64,000 nt of DNA from Albidovulum sp. (lineage in GTDB: Bacteria > Pseudomonadota > Alphaproteobacteria > Rhodobacterales > Rhodobacteraceae). The stretch spans positions 1-64,000 of the forward strand of contig JAPPFL010000022.1 in the NCBI GenBank assembly GCA_028823855.1, written 5' to 3'. The notes under the pieces are model-generated. The model did no database searches, was not told the origin of the DNA, and saw only the letters and a list, made by a program, of their open reading frames with translations. The number at the start of each line of letters is the position of its first letter. Within the stretch, counting starts at the first letter, position 1. The translations under genes were made by a program, and so were the position numbers. Shown in pieces: positions 26,370 through 34,939 of this stretch.

Positions 26370-27479
26370 TTATCGCTTTGCCGGCCGCAACGGCAAAGAC
26401 CTCCAAGCCAACCGAACTTTGAGAGCGTTCAGATGCGTCCAGGGAAGGAGCCTTTTGTGCTGGAGCATGCCGACGACAATTCCAGGGGCTATGCCCTGTT
26501 CTTCGGCGAATGCCCTGACGACATGCGCGCTGCGTGGCGAAGTCCCGACAAACTGTTGCCACGCGCGTAGGGGAATCAGCGTGTTGGATGCCCACTCGTT
26601 GGCCTCGGCTTCAAGCCCGGTTCCGTTTTCGTTGGATTCGTCGACAAAAATTCCCTTCTTGCTGTGAAGCAGAAGATGCGCCGCTTCATGGAAGAAGCTG
26701 AACCACAGATGGTCGTCGGTCTTGTGTCGGGCAGTCAGCTGGATGACGGCTTTTCTGGGGGATAGCCACCAGGCCGCGCCGCTGAGCGCCGTTTTTGGCA
26801 AAGGCTGCACCAACGCCAGCGCAACGCCTGCCTCATTGCATAGCTTTGCAGTCTGCTGCAAAGCCTCAACGATCTCTTCACTCGTCAGGGCGCGGATAGT
26901 CCGAACCGCGCGTCTGAATCGGCTTTCGCTGTAGTCCGCGCAATCCTGTAGTTCGGCCTCGATCTCACCGAGTCGGAGCCAGGTAGCCAGTGCGGCCTCA
27001 TCGCTCTTGAAGGTCCGGGAGTGGCGATAGGCAACATTGGCGAGGCCGTAGCGAGCAGTCCAGGCATCGACTGAACCCACACGGAAGAACGCGAGCAACT
27101 TCGATACGGCGTCGGCATCGGATTCCGGACGCCGGAAGCAGCCTCGCTGCACCAAGTCCCGGACGGGGAAGGCCTTGACCCATTCTGCCGAAGCGGCGGC
27201 TTCACCAGCTTCGGCCTCCCGAGCCCGGTGAAGCCGATAGTCGGACTCGATCCCGAGCCAGATGCTGGCATCGACGCCAAGAACTTTTTCAAATTGCAGC
27301 GCGGTTCCCGGCTCTAGCGGTGCCTTACCCGAGATGATCTCGCTGATCAGCTTTGGGGAACGACCGCATCGACGCGCGAATTCTGCATGCGAAATCCCCT
27401 CGACCTCAAGACGCTCCTCGAGGATCCATCCGGGAGGGGCCGCATAGTCCGGGCTGAATTGGTTGGTCGCTGTCGCCAT
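26370..27479 (-). CDS. higA: HigA-type antitoxin with XRE and ImmA/IrrE domains
   Basis: 369 residues from ATG 27479, which has GGAGGGA upstream; a longer start would overlap higB. The N-terminal HTH (ISHAEFARRCGRSPKLISEI) with PLEPGTALQFEKVLGVDASI is the HigA module. The long C-terminal part has FSFFHEAAHLLLH, a complete HExxH zinc site, and EAEANEWASNTLIP, the third ligand region of ImmA/IrrE peptidases. So this antitoxin may also process itself or other proteins. It follows the toxin gene by 14 bases and is followed by the nuclease-helicase gene. Confidence 0.85.
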   Translation of the reverse strand: MATATNQFSPDYAAPPGWILEERLEVEGISHAEFARRCGRSPKLISEIISGKAPLEPGTALQFEKVLGVDASIWLGIESDYRLHRAREAEAGEAAASAEWVKAFPVRDLVQRGCFRRPESDADAVSKLLAFFRVGSVDAWTARYGLANVAYRHSRTFKSDEAALATWLRLGEIEAELQDCADYSESRFRRAVRTIRALTSEEIVEALQQTAKLCNEAGVALALVQPLPKTALSGAAWWLSPRKAVIQLTARHKTDDHLWFSFFHEAAHLLLHSKKGIFVDESNENGTGLEAEANEWASNTLIPLRAWQQFVGTSPRSAHVVRAFAEEQGIAPGIVVGMLQHKRLLPWTHLNALKVRLAWRSLPLRPAKR

Positions 27480-27493
27480 CGGTCCCTCCTCCG

Positions 27494-27829
27494 TCAGTGA
27501 TAGTCGACCACATCGAGAATTGCGATCGCCGTCACCCGCTCTGTGTCTATCCCGCCATCTTCCCTGCGCGGAATAGGCTCGTGGCTGGCTTCGAACACGA
27601 GCCGGCAAGGCTGGACGAGATCCACAGCGAACTGCTCGTACCAATCTCCGCTGAGTTGATGCCGCAGATCCGGTGGCGTAGTTGGCACCAGCACCAAACT
27701 ACGCGCCGCCCTGAGCACAGCCATCCGCGTCATCATGACCCTCGCCATCCTCGCTCCATAGGTCTTCTTCAGGGCATTCGCCGAGTTGAAGGCCTTTTCG
27801 AGCTTGCGGGTCCGGAAGGCGATTTCCAT
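27494..27829 (-). CDS. higB: HigB/RelE-family toxin
   Basis: 111 residues. MEIAFRTRKLEKAFNSANAL, KKTYGARMARVMMTRMAVLR, then HQLSGDWYEQFAVDLVQPCR and LVFEASHE give the RelE-like fold of HigB mRNA interferases; the Arg/Tyr/Trp residues typical of ribosome-dependent cleavage are present. The toxin comes first, as in most higBA loci. An upstream palindrome fits autoregulation by HigA. Confidence 0.85.
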   Translation of the reverse strand: MEIAFRTRKLEKAFNSANALKKTYGARMARVMMTRMAVLRAARSLVLVPTTPPDLRHQLSGDWYEQFAVDLVQPCRLVFEASHEPIPRREDGGIDTERVTAIAILDVVDYH

Positions 27830-27845
27830 AGAGATCAGCCATAGT

Positions 27846-27864
27846 CGTTACCCTCTAGGTAACG
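27846..27864 (-). promoter_or_regulatory. higBA operator palindrome
   Basis: CGTTACC (27846-27852) and GGTAACG (27858-27864) are perfect inverted repeats around CTCTA. On the minus strand TTGACA lies just upstream (about 27881-27876), so the palindrome covers the -10 region and the likely start of transcription, 17 bases before the higB ATG. This is the expected place for HigA binding. Confidence 0.7.
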
Positions 27865-27943
27865 TTTTTTGAATTTTTGTCAAGTGAAGAGCTAAGCTCC
27901 AGGCATGCAGGCGGCTAAGCTGGGGACGTAGCGCGTTATTCGG

Positions 27944-28636
27944 AATTCGCGGGAGTCGGCTCCCGATACCTGGGGCCGTCGCCTGATGCAGCTCGCCGAG
28001 CGCCGCCTTGCCTAGCGCGACGGCCTTGCCGTTCGCACGCTTCTAGTGAGCGACTATCACCTTGGCGTGGCCGACGAAACCCGGCTGGGAGCCTTGCGCT
28101 TCCGCGGGGCAGGGAACAGCACGTTGCAGGAGCCGATCGGCGCAGGAGCGCCTGCATTTTTCGAGGCTGGCCGCCCGATTCGGGCCACCGAGCGGAATCT
28201 CCGCGACGAGGAAACCGACGAAAATCTCCAGCTCATCTTGGCTCACGGCTCATGTCTGGGCGGCGCGCGTCCGAAGGCGTCCGTTATCGACCGGCGCGGC
28301 CGGCTCTCCATCGCCAAGATTCCGAAGGAGACCGATGACTGCAGCGCGGAAACCTGGGAAGAGATTCCGCCGAGCCTGGCCGACAAGGCGGGCATCGCCA
28401 CGCCCGTGCATGATCTGATCGACGCGGCCGGCAGGAAGGTCATGCTGTAGCGGCGCTTCGATCGTCGGGGCATAGTCCGCATTCCGTTCCTGTCGGCCAA
28501 GGCGACGATCGGGCGCAAGCGTCTGAACCATTGCGTTGCCTTCAATCTCGAGGAAATGCGCCCGGCCCGTGTCGAGGGCGAAACGACCTCGCGCCGAAAG
28601 TATTGCTCGCTATCGGCATTGGAACAGGCGAGATGA
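27944..28636 (+). pseudogene. HipA-family kinase with two in-frame stops
   Basis: One frame reads SAPDTWGRRLMQLAERRLA, TAG (28013-28015), RDGLAVRTLLVSDYHLGVAD, ETRLGALRFRG, GSCLGGARPKASVIDRRG, LSIAKIPKETDDCSAETWEE, AGRKVML, TAG (28448-28450), RRFDRRGIVRIPFLSAKATI. These are the HipA blocks in order up to the central domain. The N-terminal part and the catalytic DxHxKN block are missing. The gene is dead and no antitoxin partner remains. Confidence 0.75.
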
Positions 28637-29205
28637 AGGAAGCAACTCATCGAATGTCGATTGCGCGTTTCGTCAGCTGCCTGGAATTGTCGAGATTCCG
28701 GCGAAGCAACGAACAAAAATGCGCCTTCGCGGAGGTCTGCCGCCCTTTACATTTGGCGTCCTGGTACGGTTCCTTCATAAACGAAAAATTTCGCCGGTCT
28801 GACCGAAGATTCCCGGATTTTCGCCCAAGCCGCGCGAGATGCGCATGAAGCGGAAGTTGTCCAGTACTCCGGCCGACATTGGCAGGATGATGAATTGCAA
28901 CTTCAGTGAACGGAATGCGCGATTTTGCGGGCAGGGTTCCAAAGGATCGGCTTCAATCGGCTCTTTCCCTGCAAACTGCACGCTTCCGCCCCAATTCGCT
29001 CAAGGCTTGCGCCATTCAGCCGGTAGCGCACTTCGAAAACTTCCTGCCCGATGAATTCGCAAAATTCGATAAACGGCTGTTGACAAATTGAGGCCGCGCA
29101 TAGTCAAAAAGCATCAACTGACAAGGTGGACGACGCTTCATTCTCGCAATGGGTAGAAACGCTGATTCCCACGTATTGATGCGAAATTACTAGGCTTCGA
29201 CGTTA
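28637..29205. other. No supported gene
   Basis: Only short ORFs without a ribosome-binding site or family resemblance. No stem-loop terminator or repeat was recognised. The stretch separates the dead hipA from the methyltransferase gene. Confidence 0.35.
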
Positions 29206-30468
29206 ATGGCGGATCCGGTCGCTTGGTACGACGCAAACTTTGAGACGGTCGTAGCGCAATACGAGGCGCTATCATCCGATGCCGTCCATGGCTGGATTCG
29301 TGATTTGCTGCCCAAGGGCTCTGCGACGATACTGGACGTTGGCGCCGGTAGCGGACGCGATGCAGCTTGGCTTGCGGCCAAGGGCCATGATGTGGTCGCC
29401 GTCGAACCGTCCGCATCCTTGCGAACGGCTGGAGCCTCCATGCACGCGCGCGCGCCTGTTCGGTGGATTGACGACCGCCTGCCTGCGCTCGCCAAAGTTT
29501 CCAAAATCGGTGTTTCGTTCGACTTGATCCTCTTGAGCGCCGTTTGGATGCATCTTGCTGCGGGCGATCGGCCTAGAGCGTTCCGAAAAATTGTGAATTT
29601 GCTCAAACCGGGTGGACTTTTGGCGATCACGTTGCGCGACGGTCCGGTAGACCATGCAAGAGGCATCCACCAGGTCTTTCTGGAAGAGGTCGAAGATTTA
29701 GCTCGCGATCACGGCGCCTTCGTCGAAAGGCACGCGGAGGCAAGGGATCATCTGGGTCGTGACAACGTCCGCTGGATTCAGTTGGCCATACGATTGCCCG
29801 ACGACGGAACCGGGGCGCTTCCGTTGTTGCGGCACGTCATCTTGAATGACGACAAGAGCTCCACCTACAAGTTGGCGCTTCTTCGTACGCTGTGCCGATT
29901 GGCGGAAGGCGCCGCCGGATTTGCTCGCGATCACGATGACGATTTCATAGCCGTGCCCCTCGGACTGGTGGCGCTGACGTGGCTTCGGCTGTTCAAGCCC
30001 CTGCTATCCGCCAATCTTCCGCAGCACCCTAGAAATGTCGGCCTGCAACGCCTCGGATTCGTTAAGGATGGGTATCGAAGGCTTGCCGACGTCTCGCATC
30101 AAAACATGCGCGTCGGCATAACATTTTCGGGAGAGCACGGCGCGGCCCTTCACCGAGCGCTGAAAGATGCCGCAAATACGATTGCGAGGATGCCCGCCAC
30201 GCACATCTCCTATCCGAACGGATCACCGGTATTTCCGATCCTGAGGTCGGGGAGAGCCTATCGTCCATCTCAAATCAAATTGGACGACGCCTACCTTTAC
30301 GACTTCGGCAAAATGCTTGTCCCGAGGCATTTGTGGAAAGCGCTGCGGCGATTCAGCGCATGGGTCGAACCGGCTCTCGTTTCAGAATGGAGTCGTCTCA
30401 TACATTCCTATGCTGCAAGCCAGAAAATCCAAGTCGACGGCGAGACGATCGCGTCCTCGATGGCTTAG
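29206..30468 (+). CDS. Class I SAM-dependent methyltransferase, N-terminal part of an MTase-HNH protein
   Basis: 420 residues to TAG (30466-30468). Motif I is ILDVGAGSGRDAAWLAAKG, the acidic end of motif II is VVAVEPSAS, then SFDLILLSAVWMHL and LKPGGLLAITLRDG, so SAM binding is intact. A second domain (about residues 200-400; KSSTYKLALLRTLCRLAEGA, TWLRLFKPLLSANL) is unknown to me and resembles a helical DNA- or RNA-binding part. The stop is in frame with the HNH part that follows: Met-Ala-stop-Asp-Glu-Pro-Lys, where Trp would be expected. In the intact form this would be one protein of about 576 residues, with modifying and cutting domains on one chain. Confidence 0.75.
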   Translation: MADPVAWYDANFETVVAQYEALSSDAVHGWIRDLLPKGSATILDVGAGSGRDAAWLAAKGHDVVAVEPSASLRTAGASMHARAPVRWIDDRLPALAKVSKIGVSFDLILLSAVWMHLAAGDRPRAFRKIVNLLKPGGLLAITLRDGPVDHARGIHQVFLEEVEDLARDHGAFVERHAEARDHLGRDNVRWIQLAIRLPDDGTGALPLLRHVILNDDKSSTYKLALLRTLCRLAEGAAGFARDHDDDFIAVPLGLVALTWLRLFKPLLSANLPQHPRNVGLQRLGFVKDGYRRLADVSHQNMRVGITFSGEHGAALHRALKDAANTIARMPATHISYPNGSPVFPILRSGRAYRPSQIKLDDAYLYDFGKMLVPRHLWKALRRFSAWVEPALVSEWSRLIHSYAASQKIQVDGETIASSMA

Positions 30469-30492
30469 GACGAACCCAAGCGGTATGTAGGA

Positions 30493-30936
30493 TTGGCAAG
30501 GGAGCGAGCGCTCAATTTGATGGCCGACGGCAAATTGAATTGCGTTTGGAGCGCTCGAAAATTGGATGAACATTGTCTGGACATCGACCATTGCCTCCCT
30601 TGGACGGCGTGGGCGTGCGGCGATCTTTGGAATTTGATGCCGGCGCACCGGGCCGTAAACCAACGCGAGAAAAGAGCGCGCCTGCCAACGGACCGTCTTC
30701 TTCAGTCCGCTCAAGAAAGGGTTGTCAACTGGTGGGAGGCCGCGTACGTCAAAAATGACGCGCCGATAGTATCGGAACGCTTCTGGCTCGAAGCGAAATC
30801 AAGCCTTCCGACGGTAGATCTCGGCGACAAAAGACTAAGCGATGTCTTCGAAGCCGTATGTCTTCAGCGAATTCGATTAAAGCATGACCAGCAAGTGCCG
30901 GAATGGTCGGGCGAGCGGCACTTGCAAGCCGATTGA
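30493..30936 (+). CDS. HNH endonuclease domain, split from the methyltransferase by TAG
   Basis: 147 residues, read in the same frame as the methyltransferase; the frame is open from 30469 onward, after the TAG. CVWSARKL is followed by LDIDHCLPWTAWACGDLWNL and MPAHRAVNQREKRARLP, an HNH core with His-Cys-Leu, the zinc/metal Asp-His and the Asn-Leu motif near the second strand. Then comes a helical tail with WWEAAY. No ribosome-binding site precedes the internal ATG at 30493, so translation as a separate protein is uncertain. In the intact protein this would be the effector end. Confidence 0.65.
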   Translation: MARERALNLMADGKLNCVWSARKLDEHCLDIDHCLPWTAWACGDLWNLMPAHRAVNQREKRARLPTDRLLQSAQERVVNWWEAAYVKNDAPIVSERFWLEAKSSLPTVDLGDKRLSDVFEAVCLQRIRLKHDQQVPEWSGERHLQAD

Positions 30937-30939
30937 TTG

Positions 30940-31674
30940 AAATTGGGCGGCACCGTACTTGACGCCGGAAATGCCGCTTGACCTCTATTCCCGCCCGTAT
31001 CCGGCGCTTCCCGGCAAACCCGCGCGACCAATGCATCGCTATGGCATCCCGACCTGTCAATCGCTCGGAAAGCCGCATCGCAAGCCGGGTTGACCACCCC
31101 GCGGCCGACAAGTCGCGATCAGTCCCTGGACGACTCCGACGGGTTGTCTCCGGAAATGGCATTGCGCACCAAAAAGCGCTCCATGCCGACGGGGATCCGC
31201 TTTTGCCGAGACAGGCGCGAAAATCGCCGGGCCGATGCAGGCGCGCGCCGACCAGGTAGAAGATAAACGCTATTGTCCGAGTTGACCACTGAATAGCCGT
31301 CGACTGGGCGCTATGAATCTGAACAGCGCCCCGCTCTGCCGCCCGGAATGGCCGTCCGCCAAGTGTTCAAAATGATCGTTCGCACAGATCGGGCCGGCCT
31401 GAAATGTAGAAGTTCAAGTTCCAGCAGCGACCAAGCGGAGACCGCTAGACTGGCGTTCATCGCGCGAGTGCTCGAGAAAGCCAATTTCGTCAACCGTTCT
31501 CGGGTTGCAACCAAAGCCGTTCTCTAGAACATCGGAGGAGGATGAGAGTTCTGTCAAATCTGCTGCGGAAACCCTGCGGTCCCTGACAAGGCCGGAGCCC
31601 GAGACGACCGAAACAGAGTTGCGCGGCAAAGCGCAGCAACTTGAATTAGGTTCATAGGGCGAAGGTGATGAACG
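30940..31674. other. No supported gene
   Basis: No ORF with family resemblance; codon pattern is irregular in all frames. No repeats or clear promoter seen, apart from GAAGGTG before the TTG at 31675. Confidence 0.35.
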
Positions 31675-32252
31675 TTGCCTTTACATGAGCGGATTGCCGA
31701 TTCCGCGCCCTACGCAATGTGGGCGGGATTTATCGGGGGAATCATATTGCTCGTATTCAAGGGCGGTGGCTGGTTTTCGGCGGTAAACAAGGACGGGGAC
31801 TACATCGAAGAATTCAAATCTAGCATTGAAAAAAAATCGAGGGTCTCGAACAGAAGTTTGAGGGAAGGTTTGATAAAATAAATTTTCATCTCGTGTCAAA
31901 TTCGACCGTTTCCAGAACGAGCCCGCTAAGCCTTACGGAGCTTGGACGAAAGGTTTCGGAGGAGATTGACGGCAAGAATTGGGCGAAGAGGCAAGCGGAA
32001 AGATTGGGTGCTCAAGTTCTGGACAAGACGGAACACTTCGAAATGCATGATATCGCCAGCGCTTGCGTTCGCAAAGAGTAAGAGCCGGAAAAGGACGAGG
32101 CTCGCGACTGGAGAAGGCGCGCGTACGAGAACGGTATTGAGGTTGCCGCCGATTTGGAGGTTCTAGTTGCGGAACTTCGAGATGCCCTTATAGAACAATT
32201 CCTTGAAGATACGGATCAAATGATTAGGGACGAGTTGGCCGCACGTGAATAG
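31675..32252 (+). pseudogene. Membrane-anchored hypothetical protein, frameshift at an A-run and one stop
   Basis: From TTG 31675 (GAAGGTG upstream): MPLHERIADSAPYAMWAGFI, GGIILLVFKGGGWF (one membrane helix), a charged linker to EFKSSIEKK. At a run of eight A (31829-31836) the frame shifts; with nine A it would continue IEGLEQKFEGRFDKINFHLV, then SPLSLTELGRKVSEEIDGKN and TEHFEMHDIASACVRKE. TAA at 32079-32081 then interrupts, and the same frame goes on EPEKDEARDWRRRAYENGIE to a final TAG at 32252. I know this only as a family of hypothetical membrane proteins of about 190 residues. The shift at a homopolymer may be slippage, sequencing error or phase variation. Confidence 0.6.
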
Positions 32253-32727
32253 AAGAATCATAGAGGCCGATGGGTATTCATGCATGCAATTCCATAAATT
32301 TTAAGCAAACCAACTGTACATATGCTAATTCCGGCGTGCGCCGTACCCGTTGAATGGCTTTTGCGCAGGATGAAACAGGATAATCAACTGGCGCGCGCAG
32401 CGAAGTTCGGCGATTGCCTCGGCCACCAACGGCTGCGGCGCAGCGCTTGAAAATTTCAAAAGCAACCCGCTCGCGGCCGTTCAGGAGACAAAACGCGCGA
32501 GCTACTGCGAACATTCGCCGTTCAGATAAGCGACACTGCGTGGCCAGATTAGAACTAAATTACACGCGCTTGGGTATGCAAATCGATCTTCGGCAGTTCT
32601 CTGCGGACAGCGAACGCCGGTGCCGGCTCATACGAGTGCGATGCCGGTGCGCGACGACTTCGGGAACCGTACTGCCCGCTGCGGAAACGGTGCTGCGCCG
32701 CAGTTCTTCTTTTCCGTCATCGAATAG

Positions 32728-33312
32728 TCAGCGCGCGTATTTGGCGGCAATAGCCAGACCGGTGCTCCAAGCTATCTCCACAGACGAACAGTCTGGTCGC
32801 TCGTCCAGGCGCGCTAGCAGCCCGTCCGCTTTTTCCCCATAGCCGACGGGCCAGTTTCCTTGCGGCAGCATGTCGTCGACGACATAGAGGCCGCCCGGCT
32901 TCAAGCGTTCCCAGACGATCTCGAAGCCCTCGAACTTTCCCGGAATAGCGTCCGCAAAAATCAAGTCGAACGAATGCTCTTCGTGGCCTTCCAGCCAGGC
33001 CAGGGCGTCTTCAAGGACAAACTGAACTCGCGGATCGCCGCCCAGGAAGCGCTGTGCGACGGCCGCCGTTTTGCGGTCGATATCGACCGTGTAAAGCCGA
33101 GAAGCGGCATCCATGCCGTCAAGCAGCCAGGATGTGGCAATCCCTGTGCCGGTTCCCAGTTCGAGAATCCCGCCGGCCGGCTTGCTTGAGGCGAGAACGC
33201 GCAATAGTGCTCCGGTGTCCCGCTCGGAGGCCATAGAAAACCCCGATTCGACCGTTGCGCGCTCTATCTGCTCAAGCTGCGGGGGCAGTCGAGTGCTGTT
33301 GTTCTTCTGCAT
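32728..33312 (-). CDS. O-methyltransferase, class I (CcoAMT-like)
   Basis: 194 residues. SAM-binding motif I is GGILELGTGTGIATSWLL, then RLYTVDIDRKTAAVAQRFL (motif II acidic residue) and FDLIFADAIPGKFEGFE (metal/substrate Asp region). LKPGGLYVVDDMLPQGNW is the C-terminal block of the CcoAMT/COMT family. It is a small soluble enzyme, probably acting on a catechol-like or small molecule. No operon partner is near on the same strand. It looks intact and codon usage is ordinary. Confidence 0.85.
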   Translation of the reverse strand: MQKNNSTRLPPQLEQIERATVESGFSMASERDTGALLRVLASSKPAGGILELGTGTGIATSWLLDGMDAASRLYTVDIDRKTAAVAQRFLGGDPRVQFVLEDALAWLEGHEEHSFDLIFADAIPGKFEGFEIVWERLKPGGLYVVDDMLPQGNWPVGYGEKADGLLARLDERPDCSSVEIAWSTGLAIAAKYAR

Positions 33313-34189
33313 TGCAACGGTCCCCGATCGGTTTCGCAGTTTCGCTGCTCCTCTTCCATATCGTGGCGCGGAAGTCCAGATTTCGTTTCTGCGACCCGCG
33401 CCAAGGCTCGCGAAACGCTAGCGTTCGCGACGGGAACTCAACGGGAATTGCCTTCGCCGGAGCGATGGGAGCTTTCGAGATTCGGAAAACAGCCGTCCCG
33501 CTCGGTATCGCTGTCTGGGGAGTACTCCCCTGTCGGCGTGCGTGGCTTTGCCTCGGCAGCTTGAGCCACGACCGGTTGGCCGCCTCCGTTTCGCCCGGCT
33601 CAACCGGTCCCCGTTTTCCTAGAGCGCTCGGCGCTCCGAGCGGCATTCAAGTGCGCAACTAGGATTGAAACTCGGCGTAGGGGACGCCTGCACACTATTG
33701 CGCCAATCCGGGACCGTTTTCCCGGCACGATAAGACCGCTCGAGCAAGGGGCGCTCCAATTCCCTCAAAAATTACGCGGAGCGCTCAAACTCATGACTTC
33801 AGTACTGTGCCCGGCCGAAAAAGTTTCAGGGGAAGGTTTAGCTCGACAATCCCTATTGCGTTCACGCGCGAAAAGAATGATCATTTTGCACCGGGCCGGA
33901 TGGTCGATTTAGCGGCCTTCGCAGGGTTGCGAGAACGCCGCGGGATTCATGCGCTGCTGCCTCCCGCGCAGCGCCCTCTAGGGAAACTCGGCGACAGGTT
34001 CGAGGGCCCCATCGGCAGGGAATTGCGGGTTTCATTCCTCGCGAACGAGACGAATAACAGCCTTCGAAGGTACTGCATATGCTTCGAATTCAGCTCGGGG
34101 ACGGGGTCGCGGACCGACCGCTCGAACACGCGCAAAAGCTACAAGCCATGATGCGCTGGCAGGAAACATTGCTGGATTATTGAAAATTG
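33313..34189. other. No supported gene
   Basis: Short antisense and sense ORFs only, none with a ribosome-binding site and family resemblance. The region separates the O-methyltransferase from the DUF4411 module. No tandem repeat or CRISPR-like spacing was seen. Confidence 0.35.
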
Positions 34190-34408
34190 CTACGCGAATA
34201 GGATGGACGGAATCGTACGAAATTCGGGGCTCTCGTCGGCGAGCGTCGCAATCTCATTGTCGTCTACCTCGTTCTGCGCGAGACGACTCGCACTGTAGAT
34301 CGGAACAGGAGCGTGGTCCTCGACGCCCCGGTCTAAGTTGTTGACGCCGACGCTATTGCCGAAATTGGCAGGCGTGTTCGCGTCCTGCTGCTCGATCGGC
34401 GCTGGCAA
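34190..34408 (-). CDS. Small hypothetical ORF downstream of DUF4411
   Basis: 72 residues, TTG start with AAGGAAG upstream. Acidic and Asn-rich (NTPANFGNSVGVNNLDRGVE, NEVDDNEIATLADES). It could be a small gene or the tail of a longer extracellular protein. I do not recognise it. Confidence 0.25.
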   Translation of the reverse strand: MPAPIEQQDANTPANFGNSVGVNNLDRGVEDHAPVPIYSASRLAQNEVDDNEIATLADESPEFRTIPSILFA

Positions 34409-34432
34409 CCGCGCTTCCTTGAAGTTTGGCCG

Positions 34433-34939
34433 TCAGACTTCAACTCTGCCCGTTCCCAAGACGAATCTCGCTCGCTCGCGGCGAAGCATTTCATAGGGGC
34501 TCATGCATCGCAGGCCGAGGCCGATGCACGCGTTCGGAATCTTTATCTTGCTGGAAGTGTCGGCGGGGACCTCATGCGTTACGACGATGCATTTGTGAGC
34601 CAGCGCATGCGCAATAAGCCAGTAGTCGGCGACTTGCAGAAAGGTTGCGACGGCGGCCGCCCGGTATCCATGGCCGCTCGCCCAATCGCTTGTTTCGCGA
34701 AGCGCAGGCAACACGGCTTCATCGGGCGGCAGAAAGAACCGGTCGCCCCGCGATGCGGCCCATATTGCTAGATCGTCTTCTCCGGCAAGCAGTTCATCCC
34801 CGACCTTCTCGATGCTTGCGACCTTGCCTGCGTCGTTCCGATCAGCCAGCCAGTCCCAAAAGGCGGGGCAGAAATCCAAGCCGTAATGCAGATTCTTGGC
34901 CTGGATAAAGACGTTTGTATCAATGAGATACGCGGTCAC
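34433..34939 (-). CDS. DUF4411 (PIN-like) toxin candidate
   Basis: 168 residues. The N-terminal YLIDTNVFIQAKNLHYGLDF has the first PIN acidic residue in IDTNVF. Further acidic residues lie in GDELLAGEDDLAIWA and VADYWLIAHALAHKCIVVTH, the PIN layout, and NACIGLGLRCMSPYEMLR ends the domain. PIN proteins of this group are thought to be RNases paired with an XRE/ImmA protein. It overlaps the neighbour gene by 4 bases (ATGA). Activity is inferred from the fold. Confidence 0.8.
   Translation of the reverse strand: MTAYLIDTNVFIQAKNLHYGLDFCPAFWDWLADRNDAGKVASIEKVGDELLAGEDDLAIWAASRGDRFFLPPDEAVLPALRETSDWASGHGYRAAAVATFLQVADYWLIAHALAHKCIVVTHEVPADTSSKIKIPNACIGLGLRCMSPYEMLRRERARFVLGTGRVEV

Noticed and set aside
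22951-26595. Longer N-terminus of the nuclease-helicase (start at 26595)
   Set aside because: The extra 81 residues read as the antisense-like shadow of higA, and the family sequence begins at MLDNNGILQLSATDLS.
30466-30468. Stop-codon recoding (amber suppression) as explanation for TAG inside genes
   Set aside because: The lost residues differ (Trp, Tyr, Arg or Ser-like positions), TGA and TAA are also involved, and intact genes here end normally. Decay is simpler.
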